This document shows positions 7,216 to 13,982 of a DNA stretch of 13,982 bases, piece after piece. Within the stretch, counting starts at the first letter, position 1; the number at the start of each line of letters is the position of its first letter. The notes under the pieces were generated by a model that worked only from the letters and a program-made list of their open reading frames with translations, was not told the origin of the DNA and ran no database searches. A program made the translations under genes and the position numbers. Origin of the DNA: CAG-390 sp045543615 (GTDB lineage Bacteria; Bacillota; Clostridia; Oscillospirales; CAG-272); NCBI GenBank assembly GCA_045543615.1, contig JAZPXL010000017.1, forward strand, positions 1 to 13,982. Direction: 5' to 3'.

Positions 7216-8052
7216 TTAGAGTCCCATCATTTCTCGGATAATACGGTCGCTCATCTTAACAGAACCTACGAGAACAAGCATATTGAAGATAAGCTCACCC
7301 ACATACGCCCATACCTGAGTTACTGCGGCGGCGCTTGTATCGACCTGCGGGGGCGATGCAGCGAACACCGAGAAGATGATGCAGGCAAGAACAATGACTG
7401 CACCCTCAAGCAGTACGGCACAGTAGCCTTTTATGAAAGACTTACCGACATTCTGTGACGGCTCTCCCGCAAAAGTGGAAAGCGGAATCGGTGCAAGTGC
7501 CGTATACATATAGAGCTTAAAGAAACGACCGTACACGGTCATAATCATCAAGAATGAAAGTACCGTAATGAACAGACCACCGATCAAGGTTACTGCCCAT
7601 AGCGGAATACTCTCAAAGAACCCGCAATCTTCAATGGTTGTTACCATTGAACTCGGCAAGGTTACGCCTTGCGGTGTTCCGAAGCCTGCGGCGTTCATAA
7701 TGGTACTGATAATGCCTTGCCCGATATTAAACAGAGCAAGCATCAGCTCCATACCATAGGTGATTGCACCTTTCGCAAATGCAAAACGGATAAAGAGCTT
7801 TAGAGCGTGTTCCGGTTTCTTTACATCAGCAAAACTTCCACACGTTCTTACCATACCGACAGTAAAGAACAGAACGAGCAAAGCAAGACCGATAGCCTGA
7901 ACTGCACCGTTGATATTGACGATGACACTCCAAATGCTACCTCCTTTGAAGTTCTGCGGACTTGTGGTTATGAGCTGCCATATCTCAGCAAGTTTCTCAC
8001 TCCAAGTTTCAAGGGCATTTTCGAGATTTTGAACTACCCAGTTATCACTCAA
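7216..8052 (-). CDS. VirB6/TrbL-like polytopic conjugation membrane protein
   Basis: This 278-residue protein has about six hydrophobic segments (about 45-68, 92-118, 150-172, 178-193, 208-231, 247-264). It ends with a charged, conserved-looking tail (KMSDRIIREMMGL). Topology and place between Maff2 and PrgI match the VirB6-like channel subunit of Tn1549-type elements, which forms part of the inner-membrane pore. The start is a TTG at 8050-8052: AGGAGG lies nine bases upstream and no in-frame ATG lies near it. No signal peptide or soluble lytic domain is present. The 63-base gap to Maff2 contains a strong hairpin. The stop is 12 bases before the start of the cysteine-rich small gene. Confidence 0.85.
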   Translation of the reverse strand: MSDNWVVQNLENALETWSEKLAEIWQLITTSPQNFKGGSIWSVIVNINGAVQAIGLALLVLFFTVGMVRTCGSFADVKKPEHALKLFIRFAFAKGAITYGMELMLALFNIGQGIISTIMNAAGFGTPQGVTLPSSMVTTIEDCGFFESIPLWAVTLIGGLFITVLSFLMIMTVYGRFFKLYMYTALAPIPLSTFAGEPSQNVGKSFIKGYCAVLLEGAVIVLACIIFSVFAASPPQVDTSAAAVTQVWAYVGELIFNMLVLVGSVKMSDRIIREMMGL

Positions 8053-8078
8053 ATTGATGCACCTCCTTTATAGAATTA

Positions 8079-8107
8079 GGGGCATACCCATTTAGTGGAT
8101 ATGCCCC
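8079..8107 (-). promoter_or_regulatory. Strong intercistronic hairpin between Maff2 and the virB6-like gene
   Basis: GGGGCATA (8079-8086) and TATGCCCC (8100-8107) form a perfect 8-bp stem. The pairing continues through one G-T wobble and CCA/TGG around a five-base loop. On the minus strand it is followed by TAATTCTAT, which is too poor in T for a standard terminator. It lies 19 bases after the Maff2 stop and about 10 bases before the ribosome binding site of the virB6-like gene. A 3' stability or processing element that raises Maff2 dosage is the simplest reading; a partial terminator is the alternative. Confidence 0.6.
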
Positions 8108-8126
8108 TTGAGTGATGCTGCTTCGA

Positions 8127-8486
8127 TTAACCCGTGATAAGAGTCAAGATTTCCTTTGCAAAGGTGATGATGACACCGCCTGCAAGGGTAAGGAAACCGT
8201 TAGCTCTCTGAGAAGGATCGTGGGACTTCAGGGAAAGACCAATCTGCACGATACCAAAGCCGAGCAGAATAAGACCGATGGCACGGATAAGTCCGAAGAT
8301 AAAGTCGGACAGATTGTTTACAACGGTCAGAGGATCGTTAGTGCCTGCCGCAAATGCGGTTACGGACATACACATTACGAAAGCCACACACAGAACGAGT
8401 GCGACATAGGTGCGGAAGCCCTTTGCAACCTTTCCGGTCATAGGCAGCTTCTTAGTTTCCTTGTTGGTTTTCTTAAAAATACTCAT
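8127..8486 (-). CDS. Maff2-family small membrane protein
   Basis: This 119-residue protein has a basic N-terminus, a signal-peptide-like helix (26-47, ending VTAFA/AG) and two hydrophobic segments (about 61-86 and 97-116) split by a charged loop (KSHDPSQR). Maff2 proteins are found in Tn1549-like elements between the coupling protein and the VirB6-like gene. Signal peptide plus two membrane helices is also the layout of VirB2/TrbC pilins, so a channel or pilin-like subunit is possible but unproven. The start is placed at MSIFKK because GGAGG lies eight bases upstream; an upstream in-frame ATG five codons earlier overlaps that site. It starts 17 bases after virD4. Confidence 0.87.
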   Translation of the reverse strand: MSIFKKTNKETKKLPMTGKVAKGFRTYVALVLCVAFVMCMSVTAFAAGTNDPLTVVNNLSDFIFGLIRAIGLILLGFGIVQIGLSLKSHDPSQRANGFLTLAGGVIITFAKEILTLITG

Positions 8487-8503
8487 TGTGAATACCTCCA
8501 AAT

Positions 8504-10294
8504 TTAATAGTGTTGATTTACTTCAAAGTCCTCATCGGACAGAAGCTCGTAATTGGTTTCTGCCACATTGGTTTCAGGAGCCTGATTTTTGTCAAAGCTG
8601 ATAAGTTCGATAGTGGCAACATCGGACTTAACTTCGCCGTGTCTGTAAACTCCGGCTTTCCCGTCTGCGGTTAGTGCCACGTTGGGGTGCTTGAGAATAT
8701 CGTATTTGAAATCAAGCACAGGGCGTTCACCACGAATAAAGAGAATTGCATATTGGTTGTCGAGCATACGAACCTCGTCAGGGGTTAGAAGCTCACGACC
8801 GCTGATTTGGTAGTTGGTGGAATAACTACCGCTTCGACCTTCGCTTTTGCCGTAGGTGTTTGTATCAATAGTCGCCTTGCCGAGCAGTTCGCTCACATAC
8901 TTGTGGGTGGACTGTTCGTTACCGCCCAAGTAAAGGAACTCATCACAGTTACCTACGATGCTTTCCCATTGCTTCTCAAACAGAGCCTTGAGCTGTGCCA
9001 AGTTCTGCAAAATAATACTGACAGATACCGAGCGTGAACGCATAACGGATAAGATCTTGTCGAAGTCATCAGGGAGCGAAACGTTGGCGAACTCGTCCAT
9101 CAGGAAGTGAACGGGTATCGGCAAGCTACCACCGTGAATATGGTCAGCAGAATAAAACAACTGTTGAAAGAGCTGTGTATAAAGGATTGATACCAAGAAG
9201 TTAAAGCTCGTATCGTTATCAGGTATCAACGCAAACAGAGCCGTTTTCTTTTCACCGAGCGTACCCAACTCTAACTCATCGGTAGAGGTGAGAGCTGCAA
9301 GGCTTTCAAGGTTGAACTTTTCAAGTCTTGCCGCAAGGGTGATCTGAATAGATTTCAAAGTCTTTGCCGAGCCTGAATGGTAGGAGCGATAATACTTGAT
9401 TGCGATGTGGTCAGGGTTGTCATCTGCCAATTCATCAAACAAACAGTCAAGCGGTGAAGGTCTGTTATCGTCCTCATCTTCGATTGCACCCGCACGAAGC
9501 ATCTCCATTACCATAGCGAAGTTTTGCTCGTCAGGGGGTGCTTCGTAGTGCAGATAGAAAACGAGAGCCAACAAAAGCATAGATGCTGCCGTGTCCCAAA
9601 AGGGATCGTTGCTTTGAGAGCCCTTCGGTGTGGTACTCTTGAAAAGGTTGGTTACAAGTCTTTGAATATCGTTGTCGTTCTGCAAGTAAACAAAGGGGTT
9701 ATAACAATGGCTTTTCTCCATTGAGATAAGGTCAAGGACTTTAATCTCATAACCCTTTGCTTCAAGCAGTTTGCCGACATCTCGGACAATTTCGCCTTTC
9801 GGATCGAGAATCACAAAGGAAGTGTTAGCCTGCATCAAATTCGGTTTACAGTAGAAACGGGTTTTACCTGCACCCGAACCACCGCACACAAGCGTATTAA
9901 GATTTCGTCTGTGCTTCTTGGCGTTGATACCGATAGAAACATTCTGAGTCATCAGCTTGTTTTCGCTTTTGGGTGCTTGGTAGTATTTCTTGTTGACGGC
10001 TTTAGCATCGCCCCATTTTGCCGAGCCGTGTTCTTCTCGCCGTCTGTAATTCCTGCGTGTTGAGAAGTAGATACCGATACCGAACCCATAGCACAAAAGC
10101 AAAACGAGGACAGTTTTTAGGCTGTCCTCGCAAAGCTCTATTTGAAACGGGTTATTGAATACTGTCAAGAGTTTCGGCAGTATTTCCGGTAATCCACCGC
10201 CGACTGACGGTGCTATCAACAACGCAAGCCAAACAACGGGGATAATTCCGATTACGGAAAGAATGATAGCAGTCTGCTTATCATCTTGCTTCAC
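8504..10294 (-). CDS. virD4: VirD4/TraG-type coupling ATPase
   Basis: This 596-residue coupling protein recruits the relaxosome and drives DNA into the channel. Two N-terminal membrane helices lie at about 8-29 and 60-78. The motor domain carries Walker A GGSGAGKT (138-145), ILDPKGE (162-168) and Walker B HFLMDE (396-401). These and the length are normal for the TraG/VirD4 family. The start is GTG at 10292-10294 with AAGGA eight bases upstream, overlapping the end of the preceding small gene by 14 bases. Residues about 55-64 are encoded by a perfect 9-bp inverted repeat followed by a T-rich stretch (10095-10130), described separately. PcfB-type partners encoded upstream are known helpers of this protein class. 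Confidence 0.96.
   Translation of the reverse strand: MKQDDKQTAIILSVIGIIPVVWLALLIAPSVGGGLPEILPKLLTVFNNPFQIELCEDSLKTVLVLLLCYGFGIGIYFSTRRNYRRREEHGSAKWGDAKAVNKKYYQAPKSENKLMTQNVSIGINAKKHRRNLNTLVCGGSGAGKTRFYCKPNLMQANTSFVILDPKGEIVRDVGKLLEAKGYEIKVLDLISMEKSHCYNPFVYLQNDNDIQRLVTNLFKSTTPKGSQSNDPFWDTAASMLLLALVFYLHYEAPPDEQNFAMVMEMLRAGAIEDEDDNRPSPLDCLFDELADDNPDHIAIKYYRSYHSGSAKTLKSIQITLAARLEKFNLESLAALTSTDELELGTLGEKKTALFALIPDNDTSFNFLVSILYTQLFQQLFYSADHIHGGSLPIPVHFLMDEFANVSLPDDFDKILSVMRSRSVSVSIILQNLAQLKALFEKQWESIVGNCDEFLYLGGNEQSTHKYVSELLGKATIDTNTYGKSEGRSGSYSTNYQISGRELLTPDEVRMLDNQYAILFIRGERPVLDFKYDILKHPNVALTADGKAGVYRHGEVKSDVATIELISFDKNQAPETNVAETNYELLSDEDFEVNQHY
10095..10130 (-). terminator. Intrinsic-terminator-like hairpin inside virD4
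   Basis: Reading the minus strand, CGAGGACAG (10130-10122) is followed by an eight-base loop. Then comes the perfect complement CTGTCCTCG (10113-10105), and then TTTTGCTTTT (10104-10095). It lies about 165 bases into virD4 in the coding direction, where the T-rich run also encodes part of the second membrane helix. Translating ribosomes would normally prevent folding, so it could act when translation lags. Chance is the main alternative. Confidence 0.35.
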
Positions 10295-10487
10295 GGCGTT
10301 TATCCTTTTCCTTTTCGATTACTGTGAACTTCTTTTTAGGGGCGTGACCTACCTTAACGATAAGCTCATCAACGGCATCCGTTGTCTTGCCCTCATTCAT
10401 AAGGTCTTTACGCTTCTCATTGAGAGAGTCGATAACGATGCCGTGTTCATAGTCGTCCAAAGCAACGAAGTGTTGTCTTTCTTTCAT
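10281..10487 (-). CDS. Small charged protein of unknown function (68 residues)
   Basis: I do not recognise this protein. It is highly charged, starts MKERQHFVALDDYEHG, has a predicted helical middle and ends in a basic tail (KKKFTVIEKEKDKRREAR). It has no membrane segment, cysteines or signal peptide. GGAGG lies eight bases before its ATG, and its TGA overlaps the GTG of virD4 by 14 bases, which supports a real, co-translated gene. Position next to the coupling protein suggests an accessory role in substrate docking or regulation, but this is inference from location alone. Confidence 0.7.
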   Translation of the reverse strand: MKERQHFVALDDYEHGIVIDSLNEKRKDLMNEGKTTDAVDELIVKVGHAPKKKFTVIEKEKDKRREAR

Positions 10488-10502
10488 TGTCGCTACCTCC
10501 GT

Positions 10503-11387
10503 TTATCGTGCCTGCTCTTTGGAGCGTTCCTGCTTCTGTCGGTAGATTTCCTCAGACACACGGGAATGAATTTCATTCATAGCCGTGCGAGTCTTGGAGA
10601 GTTCGGCACGAATTTCCTTCGGCTCTTTGCTCTTCCAATCTTCGGGGATACGCTCAATGGCAAAGTTCTTGGTATCAACACCGTACTTCTTGCAGAGCAT
10701 ATAGCCGACACACATAGCTTGATAGCCCATATCTCTGCGACTGTAAGCATCGCTATTGATAGAAAGCTGTGCGTGGCCGAGTTCTTGCGCTACGCACTGA
10801 CAGAGAGCAACGCTATCTCTAATATCTTTCTTGACAAAGAGTGTTTGCTTCTCATTATCGTAGAACGCTCCCATATTCGGGTGCGGAAGTTCGTTTGCCA
10901 CTTCCACATTGACGGGAGAGGTGTCGATCATCACCGCAACGAGAGCCTGCGGATCTCGGTTGACGGAAGGTGCAGGTGACTGTTTGCCTTTGGTCTGCGA
11001 AACGTCAAAGACCTTTTTGACATTGTAGGAAATTCCGGTCGAGCCGTCATTTCTTGCATACTCAACGGGTTCAAGAATGGAAATACTCTTTGCACCCTTG
11101 TTGATAGAAACCTTTTCTTCCGCCCAATCGTTGAAGTCCTTGAGCTGAGTCGCCTGCGGATACTGATTGTAAATAAGCAGAGCATTTGCGGCAGAGTAAC
11201 GGTCAAGTCTTGCCTGAGTGTCAAGGAACGCTCGGAACTTTTCGCCATCCTGAACAACAGAAGTCGCCGTATCATCAATCATCTGATACACGGCTTCCTT
11301 TTCTGCCTGCTTCTTTTCTTTCCACTCATCAGGGGAAAGCTGCGGCTGTTTGTAGCCGCCCTTTTTGGGTTTGAAGTTGTTAGTCAT
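10503..11387 (-). CDS. ArdC-like (DUF1738-type) protein with degenerate metallopeptidase motif
   Basis: The 294-residue protein resembles ArdC-type antirestriction/ssDNA-binding proteins. The ArdC N-terminal pattern is seen at about 50-110 (RYSAANALLIYNQYP, then NDWAEEKVSINKGAKSISIL). A short Gln/Ser/Pro linker (about 130-145) leads to a second part with the usual peptidase-like helix pair. The expected HEXXH reads QELGH (201-205), and the usual downstream acidic ligand position reads Gln (GYQAM, about 221-225). Zinc protease activity is therefore unlikely, while DNA binding may be kept. The start ATG is six bases after the pcfB-like stop, with GAGGT spanning that stop. A charged helical C-terminus (255-294) follows. 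Its role in protecting incoming single-stranded DNA is inferred from the family. Confidence 0.75.
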   Translation of the reverse strand: MTNNFKPKKGGYKQPQLSPDEWKEKKQAEKEAVYQMIDDTATSVVQDGEKFRAFLDTQARLDRYSAANALLIYNQYPQATQLKDFNDWAEEKVSINKGAKSISILEPVEYARNDGSTGISYNVKKVFDVSQTKGKQSPAPSVNRDPQALVAVMIDTSPVNVEVANELPHPNMGAFYDNEKQTLFVKKDIRDSVALCQCVAQELGHAQLSINSDAYSRRDMGYQAMCVGYMLCKKYGVDTKNFAIERIPEDWKSKEPKEIRAELSKTRTAMNEIHSRVSEEIYRQKQERSKEQAR

Positions 11388-11393
11388 CTTTCA

Positions 11394-12200
11394 TTACCTC
11401 GCTTTGTTCTTATTTTTGTTTTTCTTTTTCGGGGGTTGCTTGTGGGTGGTTTGATTGTTGCGGTTTTGGGACTTGGGTTTATCGTTGGACTTGTCAAGAT
11501 CGACCGCACCTGCTTCCTTGTCCTTTGCAGCTTCAGCCTTGTATCTGTCAAGTTTCTCACGGACAGACGGGCGTTCCTCTGCGGACTTGGCTTTACCCTT
11601 ATCAGTGTGCATATCTACCTCTTTGGAGCTTCGCCTTGACTGAGGGTTTTTGTCGGTCTTGGCGACTTGGGGGTTTTCGTTGCTTGCTCCATCTTTTTTA
11701 ATTGGTTTTCCCATTGCTTCTTCAACGATCCTTTCGCCTTTGGACTTGGTGGGTACTTCATTGGCGACTTCCTCTCGCTCTGCCATACTCTTTTCAGCTT
11801 CGGCAACGATGGAAGCCTTATCAACCTTGCCAAGTTCAAAGCGGTCGAAGATACGCTGAATTTTAGAAGCATCTTCGGCTCTTGCGATAATATCGACAGG
11901 AGCATTTTCGTCCTTGCTAAACTTATCCCTCAACACACAGTAAAGTACGCCGTACTTCTTAGCCTGCTCGGTAAACTTTTTCAAATCTTTCTGCGGTACA
12001 GAAAAGACTTTGAGTTCCTTACCGGACTTGAGCATATTTGTCAGTCGTGCTTTACCTTTGGTTTTCTGTTCCTGCTTGAGTACAGAAACAAGAAGAACGG
12101 TCAGCTCTTTCGCCGCCGTTCCCGTTAGTTTCGCTGCTACTTCAAATCCTTCAAGCGAAAGCCTTACGATTTGTTCAGCAGCATCACCGCTGTTGTACAT
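11394..12200 (-). CDS. pcfB: PcfB-like (DUF3801) conjugation accessory protein
   Basis: The 268-residue protein has the PcfB/DUF3801 domain at about 20-125 (VAAKLTGTAAKELTVLL, then KELKVFSVPQKDLKKFTEQA and YGVLYCVLRDK). A long, polar, probably disordered tail follows, ending in a Lys/Asn run (KKKNKNKNKAR). In pCF10, PcfB is a relaxosome accessory that links relaxase and DNA to the VirD4-like receptor. The start is placed at MYNSGD because AAAGGAG precedes it; the longer frame upstream is buried in the relaxase gene. The first 17 bases overlap the relaxase end. The tail is much longer than in minimal PcfB proteins, and its basic composition would suit DNA binding. Confidence 0.85.
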   Translation of the reverse strand: MYNSGDAAEQIVRLSLEGFEVAAKLTGTAAKELTVLLVSVLKQEQKTKGKARLTNMLKSGKELKVFSVPQKDLKKFTEQAKKYGVLYCVLRDKFSKDENAPVDIIARAEDASKIQRIFDRFELGKVDKASIVAEAEKSMAEREEVANEVPTKSKGERIVEEAMGKPIKKDGASNENPQVAKTDKNPQSRRSSKEVDMHTDKGKAKSAEERPSVREKLDRYKAEAAKDKEAGAVDLDKSNDKPKSQNRNNQTTHKQPPKKKNKNKNKAR

Positions 12201-13560
12201 AATTTCGGTTCTCCTTTCCTTTGAGTTTTTCTTCCTCTGCAAGTACCTTCTCTAAATTCTCCTGCATAACACCGGAGCGTTCAGCGATAGCATCACAGAG
12301 TCGAACATCCTTACGGAGTTCTGAAAGCCTTTCGGATATGACTGAGATCTTCAGCTTTGCCGTTGACAGCGAATCATCATCAATATTTACTTTTCGTATT
12401 TCGTTTCGGAGATGTGTTCTGTAGGCAGTCAGCGTTTTGATTTCCTCCATAGCCTTAGACTTATATAAGAAAAGTTGCTCGGTCGTTGAGATGTTCTCTC
12501 TACCGAGCAACCTTACTTGTGCAGATAGCTGATCGACCTTATATAAATCTTCACGGAGAAGATAATGCAGTCGAGCAGGGTTTTGTTTTTTGTAGTTCGG
12601 CAGATAGCCGAGCTTATAACAGTAGTGAAGATACAGACCGTACAGACCGCCTTTCTTTCGTATGCGATGCTCCCGTGTTGCAAGACGGTACTGACGGGGT
12701 TGATAGGTCGGTTTCTGATACGGCTCTAAATCAACCTTGTCACGGTTCTCCTTGATACGCTCCTTAATTCGGTCGTTGGTGTAATCCTCACCGAGCCTAT
12801 ACAGTCGGATAGGTTTCTGCCAACCTTTCGGCACGACCGTCCAATACTTCAAGCTCTCGCTGAGCTGATACTTGTATCCCATTTGGTCAAGCACATACTC
12901 AAACTCTTTCATAGTTCGGCTCTTACTGATAGCATCATCAATAGCCGAGCGTGTTCTGTCGTATCGGTCGGGCATACCCGCCTTACGCAACTGATAGTAA
13001 TAGGAATTGGAATTACCTCTGACGGGGTTAGGGATATAATGAAGTTCATACTTCTTGCAAAGCTCGTCTGCAATATGCCTGAACTTGAACCAAGCCTTTT
13101 CTTCATTGGCTAACCGCTTACCGTCCACAAACGACACGGAGTTTACAACGAAGTGACAATGCAGGTGCTTTGTGTTCAGGTGTGTTGTAACCACGACCTG
13201 AAATCTTTTACCCCATACCGTTTGTGCAAACTCCATTCCGATCTTCTGAGCAAGTTCAGGGGAGATATTCTGTTCCTTAAAACTGAGATACCCGTGATAG
13301 GCTTGTATGCCATCAAGTTTTCCGAACTGCTCCTTAACCGTTACGAATTGGTCACGGGCAGTAGAAGGATTGCAGTTGATACCGTCAACGAAAAACTCAC
13401 GCTCCGTCTTTTCCTCGTCCTTTGCATACTGAAGAACATCAGCCAATGCCTGATACTGTTCGGGGGTGTAATTATCTGCCGCCGTCTTTTCAGGGTTGAG
13501 TGCATAGTCAATAACTTGTGCAAGACGGACTGTTACTTTCCATATCTTACTTACTGCCAT
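12184..13560 (-). CDS. MOBP-type relaxase/mobilization nuclease
   Basis: This 458-residue relaxase nicks one strand at oriT, stays bound through a tyrosine and leads the strand into the recipient. The N-terminal catalytic domain shows the probable nucleophile in VIDYALNPEKT (Tyr19) and the metal-binding three-His motif HLHCHFVVN (His132, His134, His136). A preceding GIQAYHGYLSF strand (about 84-94) is also typical. The C-terminal half is basic and helical, with no primase or helicase domain. Sequence style and operon place match the Tn1549 relaxase group. The start ATG lies within the last codons of mobC (10-base overlap), so translation is coupled. The 3' end overlaps the pcfB-like gene by 17 bases. 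All catalytic motifs look intact. Confidence 0.94.
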   Translation of the reverse strand: MAVSKIWKVTVRLAQVIDYALNPEKTAADNYTPEQYQALADVLQYAKDEEKTEREFFVDGINCNPSTARDQFVTVKEQFGKLDGIQAYHGYLSFKEQNISPELAQKIGMEFAQTVWGKRFQVVVTTHLNTKHLHCHFVVNSVSFVDGKRLANEEKAWFKFRHIADELCKKYELHYIPNPVRGNSNSYYYQLRKAGMPDRYDRTRSAIDDAISKSRTMKEFEYVLDQMGYKYQLSESLKYWTVVPKGWQKPIRLYRLGEDYTNDRIKERIKENRDKVDLEPYQKPTYQPRQYRLATREHRIRKKGGLYGLYLHYCYKLGYLPNYKKQNPARLHYLLREDLYKVDQLSAQVRLLGRENISTTEQLFLYKSKAMEEIKTLTAYRTHLRNEIRKVNIDDDSLSTAKLKISVISERLSELRKDVRLCDAIAERSGVMQENLEKVLAEEEKLKGKENRNYVQQR

Positions 13561-13892
13561 TTCATATCACACTTGTCAGGGCGAAGGAACTGTCGCTCCA
13601 CGTCAGCCTGAAACTTGTGCCAACGCTCCGCTTCCTTTTTAAGTTTGGGAGCATCAACAAAGCCGAGTGTGTTCGCTTGTGCAGCAAGCTGATTGATATT
13701 GTTGCCGATGGAAGATAACTGTCGCATCACATCATAGAAACGCTCGTCCGGTCGTTCCTTCGGCTCGTATCCTTTCACAAGCAATCTCACAAGAGCTGCT
13801 TCGGAAAGACAAGTTTTCTTTGCCTTCTTCTGCAAGTCCTGAGCTTCATCACGGGAGAACCAAAACTGCTTTTTAACAGTTCTTCTTTTCAT
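13551..13892 (-). CDS. mobC: MobC-family relaxosome accessory protein
   Basis: The 113-residue protein begins MKRRTVKKQFWFSRDEAQDL, a ribbon-helix-helix-like DNA-binding start, and carries the MobC pattern RQLSSIGNNINQLAAQAN (about 57-74). MobC binds near oriT and helps the relaxase open and nick the DNA. The start is chosen on AGGAGG nine bases upstream; the frame stays open to the right edge, but the residues before this Met do not resemble the family. The stop overlaps the relaxase start by 10 bases. It is the first gene of the operon visible here. oriT is expected upstream, outside the window. Confidence 0.92.
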   Translation of the reverse strand: MKRRTVKKQFWFSRDEAQDLQKKAKKTCLSEAALVRLLVKGYEPKERPDERFYDVMRQLSSIGNNINQLAAQANTLGFVDAPKLKKEAERWHKFQADVERQFLRPDKCDMKWQ

Positions 13893-13982
13893 AAGGTTCG
13901 ACCTCCTTTGTGGAAGAATTAGATTTGTAAAGTCGGTTGATTTGCAGGCAACACATAATGGTGATGCCGATGCAACTGCCAA
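13893..13982 (-). other. Upstream edge of the transfer operon, possibly the 3' end of another gene
   Basis: These 90 bases are open in more than one minus-strand frame. One frame ends inside the mobC start region (tail ...PYEKKNC with a TAA overlapping the first mobC codons) and could be the end of a preceding co-transcribed gene. Another ends with TAA about 25 bases before mobC. No clear promoter or oriT-like inverted repeat is visible. The stretch is too short to decide. Confidence 0.2.

Noticed and set aside
8430..8450. LPMTG motif in Maff2 as a possible sortase substrate
   Set aside because: The motif lies near residue 14, before the signal-peptide-like helix, and would be cytoplasmic. 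A sorting signal must be C-terminal, followed by a hydrophobic segment and basic tail.
10155..10979. Open frame of 274 codons on the + strand
   Set aside because: It is opposite virD4, the small 68-residue gene and the ArdC-like gene, spanning their boundaries, and has no start signals. It is a shadow frame.
1..13982. CRISPR array, tRNA or rRNA genes, insertion sequences, integrase
   Set aside because: No regular spaced repeats, tRNA-like cloverleaf, transposase or recombinase frame is seen. The integration genes of the element must lie outside the window.

Overview
The window reads as part of an integrative and conjugative element of the Tn1549/CTn type from a gut-associated Firmicute, probably a clostridium (Lachnospiraceae or Oscillospiraceae). 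The evidence is the gene set and order: MobC, a MOBP-type relaxase, a PcfB-like protein, an ArdC-like protein, a VirD4 coupling ATPase, Maff2, a VirB6-like membrane protein, PrgI, VirB4, a class B sortase and a CHAP cell-wall hydrolase. Nearly every gene also has a strong AGGAGG-type ribosome binding site. The host assignment is inference; no chromosomal marker gene is present.

Bases 1-1460 (+ strand) hold the last three quarters of a ribosomal-protection tetracycline resistance gene of the tet(W) class, cut by the left edge. Its base composition is visibly richer in G and C than the rest. Bases 1461-1736 form a short non-coding stretch with a good sigma70-type promoter just after the tet stop, three tiny overlapping leader-like reading frames, several inverted repeats and a strong intrinsic terminator. 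This looks like the attenuator leader of a gene that is no longer there, or an independent short RNA.

Bases 1737-13892 (- strand) are one long, tightly packed transfer operon, read right to left and converging on tet. Transfer-initiation genes come first (mobC, relaxase, pcfB-like), then an ArdC-like gene and a 68-residue gene of unknown function, then the coupling protein. The channel genes follow (Maff2, VirB6-like, a 53-residue cysteine-rich protein, PrgI, VirB4), and last come the surface genes (sortase B, CHAP hydrolase). Most neighbours overlap or lie within about 35 bases, so co-transcription and translational coupling are likely. The promoter and the origin of transfer must lie beyond the right edge.

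Working model from family knowledge: MobC and the relaxase nick and bind the oriT. PcfB and VirD4 deliver the relaxosome to a channel built from PrgI, the VirB6-like protein and possibly Maff2, powered by VirB4. The CHAP protein opens the peptidoglycan and the sortase anchors a surface partner not visible here. Less ordinary items are the orphan leader, the 53-residue Zn-ribbon-like gene, an ArdC-like protein with a degenerate HEXXH motif, a terminator-like hairpin inside the virD4 coding sequence, and hairpins at two operon junctions that may set gene dosage.
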